A DNA stretch of 25,732 bases from Discostella pseudostelligera (taxonomy: Eukaryota > Bacillariophyta > Thalassiosirophyceae > Thalassiosirales > Thalassiosiraceae): NCBI GenBank assembly GCA_036940085.1, contig JALLBK010000538.1:1-25732 (forward strand), read 5' to 3'. Positions 18,807 to 25,732 of this stretch are shown here, in pieces. The position numbers and the translations under genes are program-made. The notes beneath the pieces were generated by a model. The model was not told the DNA's origin, did not search any database, and saw only the letters and a program-made list of their open reading frames with translations. Position 1 is the first letter of the stretch. Each line of letters starts with the position of its first letter.

Positions 18807-20875
18807 TGCTCTCCATCCGAGAATATTTTCTAGTGACACTCACTTCCACACCATTCGTCAATAATTCGGTCAATCATATCAATACCTTATTACGATATGC
18901 CAAGGTGCCCGAAAAGAGTTTACTAACGAATGAAGAGTTTGTACTTTCGTCGACGGCCGTCATCGTCACCTTATTGGGGTATTACATCTTGTTTGGCAAA
19001 CGGCATCGGAATAAGAGGAGACGATTGGCAGAGGAACTGCGGTTGGCGCAACGACAGGTAATTGATTCTTATATTCGATCTCTTCTTCTCTTCTCGCTTT
19101 ACCTGATTGCCATTATCGAAACACATCATTTGTGCATGACCCTTCGCTTCTCAAATTCCATCTCAAACGTTGTTGAATTAATGTGCTCGATTCAAATAGG
19201 TGCACTTCCTTGAAGAAAGTCTCCTCAAAGCCAAACGTGATGACATTATCGCCTCCACACCCACCCGATCTCCCTCATCCCATCATCGCAAAACTCTCTC
19301 GCTATCCTCCATCAATTCCACTCCCCGTGAAATACGAATCTTCATGGATGGTGCCTTTGACGTTATGCATTACGGTCACATGAATGCCTTTCGTCTGGGT
19401 AGATCCCTTGGGACCTATCTAATTGTGGGCGTTAATTCCGATGAATCGATTACACAATGCAAAGGACCACCATTGATGAATGATGAGGAACGATTAACCA
19501 TGGTCGAGGCTTGTAAGTTTGTTGATATGGTCGTACCGAATTGTCCTTATATTATGACATCGGAATACTTGGATTACATCTTCGAGACCTATAATGTTGA
19601 CTATGTCGTACATGGAGATGATCCATGCATTGTGGATGGAAAAGATGTGTATGCCTCCGCGAAACGACGAGGACGGTATCGATCTATACCAAGGACCGAG
19701 GGGGTGAGCACTACGGACATTGTGGGACGGATGTTGCTAATGACCAAGGAACATCATTTGTTTTCATCATCGTCACGGGCGGGGAAGGGAAGTGGAAGTG
19801 TAGGGAATACTACACGGACACGGAGTAATTCTAGTGTGTCGTTTGGTGGAGGTGGTGGTGGAGGACATATGCGATCGGATTCCTTCGATGATGATTACTT
19901 TGATAGCGATAATGAGATTCTGGATGTCGACGATCCCACCATTGAGGAATACAATGCTCAAGGCGGCGAACATAATGATGATGTATCGGTTATGACTGCG
20001 GCCAATTATCATGAGAGGGATGATGTGAGCGTGCTCGGGCATCAATCGAAGTTTTTAACTACGAGCATGATGTTGCGGCTGTTTAGTGCAGATGTGAAAA
20101 GTCCCGAGGAGGGAATGAAGGTTATCTATGTCGATGGGGCGTGGGATATGTTCCATTGTGGACATGTATCGTTTTTGAAGGAGGTGTCCAAGGTAAGAAA
20201 CCAATGTACTGCGGTTGCACATCCTGCTTCGACGACGAAATGATTGCACACCTTGTACTTATCGTGTTCACAACTTCTGTTGTTCTTCTTTTGCAGAGAG
20301 GGGACTACGTCATTGTAGGCATCCATGGAGATTCCGTAGTGAACAAGCGACGGGGAGGGAACTTGCCACTCATGAATTTGCACGAACGTCTATTGAGCGT
20401 TCTGGGGTGCAAGTTTATGAATGATGTGCTCATTGATGCACCACTCGAGATCACTCCTGATATGATTGCCTCGCTTCGGATATCAGAGGTTGTTCATGGT
20501 ACGAAGAGCGATGATAAGAGTGATAGTTCGGACATGAGCTATGGTATGTCTCTTCTTTTCTGTTTGCTCGCTATCTCTTCATGGCAATCGTTCAACCGAA
20601 TTGAATTTCTTACATACGCCTCATCCCACCTTCACTGCCTGCTCCGTCGCCACTACAAAGACGATCGATACCGATATCCAAAGGAGATGGGAATATTCAC
20701 AACCATTCCAAGTCCAAGTGATTTCAAACTTGAGAATATCCTGTCACGGATACAGAAGAAGCAAGCCGAATTGCAGCGGAAGATTGATCGGAAGAAACGA
20801 GCAGAACGGGAGTGGTTTGACAATAAGTATCAGAACGGAGAGAAGGTCGGTAATGGAAAGGGAGCAGTTAAGTGA
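18599..20875 (+). CDS. Ethanolamine-phosphate cytidylyltransferase (CTP:phosphoethanolamine)
   Basis: It makes CDP-ethanolamine, the committed step of the Kennedy route to phosphatidylethanolamine. Proposed exons are 18599-19057, 19200-20192, 20297-20543 and 20661-20875, with GT-AG introns in matching phases, giving 637 residues. Two nucleotidyltransferase domains are present, as in PCYT2/ECT1/plant PECT1. Domain 1 has FMDGAFDVMHYGH (HxGH at 210-213) and RTEGVSTTDIVGR. Domain 2 has YVDGAWDMFHCGH (HxGH at 472-475). Between them lies a disordered linker with Gly and Asp runs, more than 100 residues. A single hydrophobic span at about 113-133, followed by KRHRNKRRR, suggests a tail-out anchor in an ER or mitochondrial outer membrane, as in plant PECT1. 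The extreme N-terminus has Gln and Ser runs. The ATG at 18599 is the first in frame. The C-terminus ends in a Lys/Arg/Glu-rich helix. Confidence 0.93.
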
Positions 20876-21177
20876 GCTTTGACTGCTCTCTTCATCGACG
20901 TTGTGGCAAAGGTGGATTGGTATTACTTCGGCAAAGGGTAGACTCTAATTTGAATGAATTTATAGTATATGGATGTTATTACCGAGTGTAACCGGTCGTG
21001 TCCTTGATCGGTTACAACGGGGCGGATGCGTTGTCTCTCTCCCAATAATTCCCAATCCAATACATCAATAATATGAAGAACGTCACCAATAGCCAGCCGA
21101 GCAACACAAAGTCTAGAAATATATTTTTACATCAGCTCTCTCACTCCTCACTCGCGATCATATCCAATATCTACTCC
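20876..21177. other. Intergenic, between convergent 3' ends
   Basis: About 0.3 kb holding the cytidylyltransferase and BAF-like 3' UTRs. A weak repeat of 'accggtcgtg / gatcggttac' type near 20990-21015 could fold as a short hairpin. Nothing else is evident. Confidence 0.5.
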
Positions 21178-22043
21178 TCACTCATCATCATCACTCTCAT
21201 CATCATCACCATACACATCAGGATCATACACACCCGGCAACAAGCCATTCACCTTCATGGCAATAGCCTTGACAATGGCCGATCGATGCGCACTAATCCC
21301 TTTGTCCTGAAGCCAATACCAGAATTTCTCACAATGTTCCAATGATTCCACCTTGTTATCTTCGGTGTCGGGACCTTTGAGCATTAGAAACTGTTATTAT
21401 TTGAGGAGAAAGAGGAGGAGGATATTGGTGAGAGAGAATGTGCGGAAGGATATTGGTGAGAGAGAAGGTGGCAACCGACAATCTTTTCCAGCAACCAGTG
21501 CACCGACAGTGCACCGACAATGCCCGTTATATATACACACCAACGCAACAATACTCAGACACTCTAGCTCGCACTCACCTTGCCAATAAGCTGATACGTA
21601 TTCGTAACCTTCTCATCGCCCTCTCCCGTGGCCAACTTCTTGGCCGCGGCTGGTCCAATGCCAGGCACGGTCGTCAAATCCGCCGAGACGACACCACGGA
21701 TAAAATCCATCATGGTGGTGTCATTGACGCGCGAACGCTTGGGATCGTAGCCGGAGGCTTCACTCTGCATCATAAACAAGACGAGTAGATGAAAGAAATC
21801 AAATGATGCATGAGAAAGGAGAGGTTGGGCAGCAATAGACAGTGATGAGATGAATGGAAAGTCGCGGGTCGGTGTGCGAGTGCCGTCATTGAAATGATGA
21901 AACCGCAGATCTTCTTTCACCCAACCCGACCCCCGCCCGGCGACCCGCCAAAACAACTACCCCCGCCAATCAACTACCAACGCAGCTACTCTCGTTCACC
22001 TATTGCCGTCCGTCGCCCTCTCGGAGAGAAACAAACTCACCAT
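21178..22043 (-). CDS. Barrier-to-autointegration factor (BAF)-like helix-hairpin-helix protein
   Basis: A small acidic-tailed protein of 133 residues. Proposed exons on the minus strand are 22043-22041 (only the start codon is coding), 21764-21579 and 21390-21178, with GT-AG introns (276 and 188 bp) in phase 0. A TAG lies in frame 33 bases upstream of the ATG, and no earlier ATG exists in that frame. The core reads DLTTVPGIGPAAAKKL (helix-hairpin-helix), then TYQLIGKFLMLKG, EHCEKFWYWLQDKGI and HRSAIVKAIAMKVN. This order and spacing follow animal BAF: GIG-hairpin, QFLVLKK, FREWLKD, CLREWCDAF. BAF dimers bind DNA ends and link chromatin to the nuclear envelope in animals. Here the N-terminus is longer and the C-terminus ends in an Asp/Glu run (DDDESDDDE) not found in animal BAF. 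The function in an alga is unknown; only the fold assignment is offered. Confidence 0.75.
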
Positions 22044-22427
22044 GGTTGCTTTTGGATTTGGAGGCAATAATATTATCTAAGTAGGAGTAGTCGAAGTCGA
22101 TGGTTCGATGGTTCGCTTCCTCTTGTTTTTGTGCGTCGATTTCGAGCGTTATCGCCATCGCGAGCGATGTCGCCGAGCGAGCCGTTGGCGCGCAGCAGGC
22201 TGACGGATGACGACCGACAGACGGGCGAGAATGGTAGCGAAGGAATTTTGGAGAAAGTGGCGGGAAGATTTATTTGGCGAAAGAATTTTGGAGAAAATGG
22301 CGGGAAGAAGGTACGATCGACTGGGACGTACTCCTATGCGGCAAAAATGGCGGGAACGTCTAACATCGCCCACCGGCCGTGCCTCGGGCCGCCGCCACAG
22401 AATTCATATTCTCATTATTATTTGACC
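22044..22427. promoter_or_regulatory. Divergent promoter region with repeated GGCGGGAA boxes
   Basis: This lies between the BAF-like start and the preferred start of the CDP-diacylglycerol synthase gene. It contains GGCGGGAA at 22259-22266, 22299-22306 and 22349-22356, and TTTGGCGAAA at 22273-22282, all E2F-like. The plus-strand frame of the synthase stays open back to 22131, so part of this could instead be coding, with alternative starts at 22167 and 22347. Confidence 0.5.
22243..22307 (+). repeat. 25-bp direct repeat, 24 of 25 identical, period 40
   Basis: Copies at 22243-22267 and 22283-22307 start GAATTTTGGAGAAA and end TGGCGGGAAG. They differ at one position (G or A before TGG). Each carries one GGCGGGAA box, so the box pair arose, or is kept, by local duplication. 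Confidence 0.8.
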
Positions 22428-24068
22428 ATGAGCGACACCGGCACCAGTAGTAAAGCCCTCGCCGACGCAACAGCTGCCGCCGCCGTCGTCGTGCCCTCGT
22501 CGTCGTCATCATCGTCATCATTGGGGGAGGGCCGCCTTCATGATTCCGCCGATGAAAGTGCCGGTGGCGGTGGCGGCGGAATTGGAAGCAGTGCCGCATC
22601 ATCCGAACCTTCTCCGTCTCATGCCATCGACAACGACGACGATAACGACAATGGCAGCCCCTCGTTGACTAACCATGCATCGCTACTTCCACCACCCAAA
22701 CCACATCATTATCAACTTCATCATCGCAGTCTAAGCTTCACCTCCCTCTCCATCACCACCACCAACAATGATGATGAATCACGCTTCCGCAAAATAATCA
22801 CCCGCATACTCTCCAGCCTCATCATGATCTCACTCTTCATTGCCATTTTACTTTCTGGTCATGTCTACGTCTGCACTTTAGTCTTCATTCTCGAAATACT
22901 ATTATTTCGGGAATTAGTCACTGTACGATACAATGCCTACTTCCATCGTATTGATTCCACTATCCCATTATTCCGTACTACTCAATGGATGTGGTTCTTT
23001 GTTAGTATATTTTACACCTATTCGGAATTTGCAGTAGAAATGATCAAGAATAATACTACCTTGCATGAATGGTTGGAATATGCCCAATTGGCGCCTATGC
23101 TATCCTTCACTCTCTACGCGGGGACATTTGTTCTGACTATCTCCACAATGCAGGCCGGGCATATTCGTTTCCAAGTCAATCAATTATGTTGGACTATTGT
23201 TGTATTATGTCTCACTGTCGGACAATTGAAGTATATTATGCATAATGTCTACAATGGACTTATTTGGTTTACATTACCGATATTATTGGTAATTACCAAT
23301 GATATTATGGCCTATGTCAGTGGCATAACTTGTGGACGAAAATTTATTCAGAGACCATTTATGCAATTGTCACCGAATAAGACATGGGAGGGATTTATTG
23401 GTGGTGGAATATTTACGGTAGTGACTGGATGGTATTTATCACGGTATTTGGCCCGATGGAGTTGGATGACCTGTCCGACGAATCAATTTGTGCTATTTCC
23501 GACCAAGTTGGAATGTGAATTGGAGAATATATTTCATGAGGCCACCATGTATTTTCCTAGTCAGGCATTTGAATTGTTGCCTCGGGCGATGATACGGTTG
23601 TTTTGGCCACATGTCGTGGAGATATGCAGTGTAGTAGAGGATTCTGGTGTTGGTAGCAATGATGTTCTAGTGTCATGGGGTCCATGCATTTCAGGTGCCG
23701 TCAATCAGAAACATGTCCGATGGGAGATGGCATTGAGTATTGTACCCGTACAATTGCATGCCATTTCATTAAGTTTATTTGCATCATTGGTAGCGCCCTT
23801 TGGTGGATTCTTAGCCAGCGGGATCAAACGCGCCTATGGAATTAAGGACTTTGATAGTATCATACCGGGGCATGGCGGACTGATGGATCGGTTCGATTGT
23901 CAACTGATCATGGCATTGGCCACTTGGGTTCACTACAATACATTTGTGAAGATTACTACCGTGAGTGTGGCGAAATTGTTGTACATGTACAAATTGTTGG
24001 GAGAGGAGGAACGGGGAGAGTTTATGGAGAAGATTGCACAATTGCAATTATTGTCGGACGAAGCGTAA
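22428..24068 (+). CDS. Phosphatidate cytidylyltransferase (CDP-diacylglycerol synthase)
   Basis: It converts phosphatidic acid and CTP to CDP-diacylglycerol, the precursor of phosphatidylinositol, phosphatidylglycerol and cardiolipin. From the ATG at 22428-22430 it has 546 residues. The first 115 or so are Ser, Gly and Asp-rich and disordered-looking. Several hydrophobic spans follow, beginning ILSSLIMISLFIAILLSGHVYV. Conserved strings are PILLVITNDIMAYVSGITCGRKF, LSPNKTWEGFIGG and the family signature IKRAYGIKDFDSIIPGHGG followed by MDRFD near residues 466-490. The signature Asp and Arg residues of the metal/CTP site are present. This pattern fits the eukaryotic ER-type CDS1/CDS2 enzymes. 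No plastid pre-sequence is seen. The frame is intron-free. Longer starts (22347, 22167) exist, but would make the E2F-box region coding. It converges with the next gene. Confidence 0.93.
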   Translation: MSDTGTSSKALADATAAAAVVVPSSSSSSSSLGEGRLHDSADESAGGGGGGIGSSAASSEPSPSHAIDNDDDNDNGSPSLTNHASLLPPPKPHHYQLHHRSLSFTSLSITTTNNDDESRFRKIITRILSSLIMISLFIAILLSGHVYVCTLVFILEILLFRELVTVRYNAYFHRIDSTIPLFRTTQWMWFFVSIFYTYSEFAVEMIKNNTTLHEWLEYAQLAPMLSFTLYAGTFVLTISTMQAGHIRFQVNQLCWTIVVLCLTVGQLKYIMHNVYNGLIWFTLPILLVITNDIMAYVSGITCGRKFIQRPFMQLSPNKTWEGFIGGGIFTVVTGWYLSRYLARWSWMTCPTNQFVLFPTKLECELENIFHEATMYFPSQAFELLPRAMIRLFWPHVVEICSVVEDSGVGSNDVLVSWGPCISGAVNQKHVRWEMALSIVPVQLHAISLSLFASLVAPFGGFLASGIKRAYGIKDFDSIIPGHGGLMDRFDCQLIMALATWVHYNTFVKITTVSVAKLLYMYKLLGEEERGEFMEKIAQLQLLSDEA

Positions 24069-24237
24069 GAAAATCAGTTGTTCGTTTCGTCAGCCGTCGG
24101 TATAATGTGTAGATATGAGATGATTCATAAGTAATTGACATTCTTCTTTGACGAGACGTCAACCACCATTTGATTTGAGCGAATCGATCACGTCCTCGAA
24201 TCCGGTCGATGGTGCCCGATACAAATGGAGATAGAAG

Positions 24238-25227
24238 CTACAAGCTCTTTTCGAAACCAACATCTCGCGGTGATCCAACATCACCACCGCCATTCAACAA
24301 TGATAACGATCCGACCGTTCCTTTATATCTCTTCATCGTATTTCCGACAGAATATCCTCCACCAATATCATCATCTAAAGTGGACGACTTGAACGCTCCC
24401 GCCATCCCGTACAGCGATGCAATCAAAACCGTCCCAAACAGTACCAAAAGTCCTCCTTGTACATCGACGTCTGCTTCATTCACCCAGATATACTCGACAT
24501 TGAATGACTTGGGCATATCATTGTTGCTGTCGTCACCAAATCCCTCAATCCCCTTGCTTGTACTACTACTACTATCACCTACATTGCGATATTTTACCTC
24601 CCGATGATGCACGCCGTGAATACTCCCATCACTACTCGAGTACACAATGGTAATCACGAGATTCGATAATGCCTTCCCACCATCCCCGCTCGATGGGTTG
24701 TAGACGTCCATCCACGGAATGTGATGAAATCCACCATCAAATGAAAGTGAAAAACGCAGATGTTCCCGTTGCTGCTGCAATTGCTGCCCCTGCTGCTGTT
24801 GTTGCTTTTGTTGTCGACGATGATGATCATTTTCTGAAACTATTGACGAATGTGCAATAAATTCCTCATCGGCATCCAGCAAATTCATCACATCAAAATT
24901 AGCCACTGTGGATATTCCAAATCGCGGCAATTGATGCCGGTAGGCTTCGAGGGTTTTGCTCCCACTGGATGGAGTGTGTGTTTTAATGAGTATGCCCACG
25001 GCATCGCCATGGCGGTAGGCGTTGGCGACTACGACGAGATTCAATATTAAAAAGATGGATAGACACATCAGCGCTTGAATTGGCGATGGTAACCGAGTAG
25101 TAGTTGTTCGAGAGATACAGATGCAGGAGGACAATTGTAGAAATTTCATTTTTGATTTGCTTCGCAGGTGACGCATATTGCAATCTTCATCGGGGTTCAC
25201 GGAATCAATACACCAATAGGAACCCAA
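24238..25227 (-). CDS. Single-span secretory-pathway membrane protein, function unknown
   Basis: 329 residues without introns. A hydrophobic stretch at about 50-69 ending VVVANA|YRHGD looks like a signal peptide core with a likely cleavage after Ala70, set unusually far from the start. The ATG at residue 27 (MKFLQLSS) may be the true start and gives a normal-length signal peptide. A luminal part of about 190 residues follows, containing a Gln-rich run (about 140-160). Next is one membrane span at about 259-279 (GLLVLFGTVLIASLYGMAGAF) and a Gly-rich cytosolic tail of 50 residues. The topology would be type I. The YRHGDAVGILIKTHTP start of the mature part recalls the luminal opening of TM9/nonaspanin proteins (Y-x2-GD-x-V), but only one later span exists, so I do not assign it. 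The short distance (169 bp) to the CDP-diacylglycerol synthase stop shows convergent packing. Confidence 0.65.
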   Translation of the reverse strand: MGSYWCIDSVNPDEDCNMRHLRSKSKMKFLQLSSCICISRTTTTRLPSPIQALMCLSIFLILNLVVVANAYRHGDAVGILIKTHTPSSGSKTLEAYRHQLPRFGISTVANFDVMNLLDADEEFIAHSSIVSENDHHRRQQKQQQQQGQQLQQQREHLRFSLSFDGGFHHIPWMDVYNPSSGDGGKALSNLVITIVYSSSDGSIHGVHHREVKYRNVGDSSSSTSKGIEGFGDDSNNDMPKSFNVEYIWVNEADVDVQGGLLVLFGTVLIASLYGMAGAFKSSTLDDDIGGGYSVGNTMKRYKGTVGSLSLLNGGGDVGSPRDVGFEKSL

Positions 25228-25732
25228 TCTCTCTCCGATTCTGCAGCTGTGAAGACCAACGATGCCGACTTCGGTGTTCGCTGTGACTATCCAGAGCGGC
25301 GTCGGGAGATCAACGAAGCTGATGGAATATATTAAGGCAAAGGTAAAGTGGATGGAAGTGTTGGTGTTGGGGCGATCGAGGGAGATGGAAGATGGATACG
25401 GTGATGTGCCATGGTCGGTGTGATGGCCACGGTCGTGGGCATCGTAGTCTTTCCCGCTATTTCCAACTTACATTTCTACATACAAAGGAGTTCATATATA
25501 TTTCCAACTTACATTTCCACATACAAAGGAGTTTATATATATTTCCAACTTACATTTCTACATATTAAGGAGTTCATATGTATTTCCAACTTACATTTCT
25601 ACATACTAAGGAGTTCATATGTATTTCCAACTTACATTTCTACATACTAAGGAGTTCATATGTATTTCCAACTTACATTTCTACATACAAAGGAGTTCAT
25701 ACGTCTTTCCATTTCTAAAACCATCTCCGGGG
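25228..25732. other. Right-edge intergenic DNA with a minisatellite
   Basis: The first 180 bases hold the 5' flank of the membrane protein gene. The rest is mainly the 41-bp tandem repeat. An ORF at 25411-25650 runs through the repeat; it is a by-product of the stop-poor unit and not a supported gene. Confidence 0.6.
25459..25704 (+). repeat. 41-bp minisatellite, six copies
   Basis: Units begin at 25459, 25500, 25541, 25582, 25623 and 25664, exactly 41 bases apart, each starting TATTTCCAACTTACATTTC and ending with AGGAGTT-ATA/ATG. Units differ at a few positions (for example ATACAAAG or ATACTAAG). A decayed start of a seventh unit lies at 25705-25718. Because 41 is not a multiple of three, the unit is read in all frames in turn, which argues against a coding repeat. 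Confidence 0.93.

Noticed and set aside
25411..25650. 79-residue ORF with repeated FPTYIS / FQLTFLHI strings
   Set aside because: The protein repeat is produced by reading a 41-bp DNA repeat in successive frames. A real coding repeat would keep a period divisible by three.
1..25732. CRISPR array, phage, insertion sequence or defence system
   Set aside because: The only regular repeat (25459-25704) has no spacers, and no transposase, integrase or nuclease gene is present.
1..25732. tRNA or rRNA genes
   Set aside because: By eye I found no cloverleaf or T-arm (GGTTCRANNCC-like) match with a proper acceptor stem on either strand. A tRNA search tool could still find one that I missed.

Overview
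The window looks like nuclear DNA of a diatom, probably a centric one; I cannot name the species. The evidence is a fucoxanthin-chlorophyll a/c antenna gene with an ASAF-type plastid pre-sequence, a second protein with the same kind of pre-sequence, a metacaspase with the p10-before-p20 order known from algae with secondary plastids, short GT-AG introns of about 74-276 bp, compact intergenic DNA on both strands, and many Ser, Gln, His and Asp runs from trinucleotide repeats. I see no tRNA, rRNA, CRISPR, insertion sequence or viral gene.

Layout, left to right. (1) 1-609 (+): 3' end of an unrecognised low-complexity protein. (2) 975-2579 (-): six-exon type III metacaspase. (3) 3375-5496 (+): five-exon lactonase-type beta-propeller protein with a coiled-coil tail. 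(4) 6088-8524 (+): casein kinase 2 beta subunit with an N-terminal extension of nearly 600 residues. Its frame is broken only by one 'n' between two identical 30-base copies, which looks like an unmerged contig overlap. (5) 9191-10498 (-): plastid-targeted phytanoyl-CoA-dioxygenase-like enzyme. (6) 11375-12373 (+) and 12433-13404 (-): a SpoU/TrmH-type RNA methyltransferase and a cyclic-phosphodiesterase-like 2H protein, convergent with 59 bp between their stops. (7) 13405-14718: gene-poor stretch with diverged repeats and palindromes. (8) 14719-15354 (+): small conserved-looking unknown protein. (9) 15973-16584 (-): antenna protein gene. (10) 17291-18163 (+): Nudix hydrolase. (11) 18599-20875 (+): four-exon, membrane-anchored ethanolamine-phosphate cytidylyltransferase. 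(12) 21178-22043 (-): three-exon protein resembling barrier-to-autointegration factor. (13) 22428-24068 (+): phosphatidate cytidylyltransferase. (14) 24238-25227 (-): single-span secretory-pathway protein of unknown role. (15) 25459-25704: six 41-bp tandem repeats.

Most genes look like independent housekeeping units. One possible functional grouping is 18.5-24.1 kb, where two CTP-using phospholipid enzymes (CDP-ethanolamine and CDP-diacylglycerol synthesis) flank the BAF-like gene. E2F-type GGCGGGAA boxes lie upstream of both enzyme genes and inside the first BAF-like intron. That regulatory link is inference. I found no clearly new multi-gene system. The strongest leads are the BAF-like protein, the very long CK2-beta extension, the E2F-box cluster, and the unexplained repeats at 13.5-14.3 kb.
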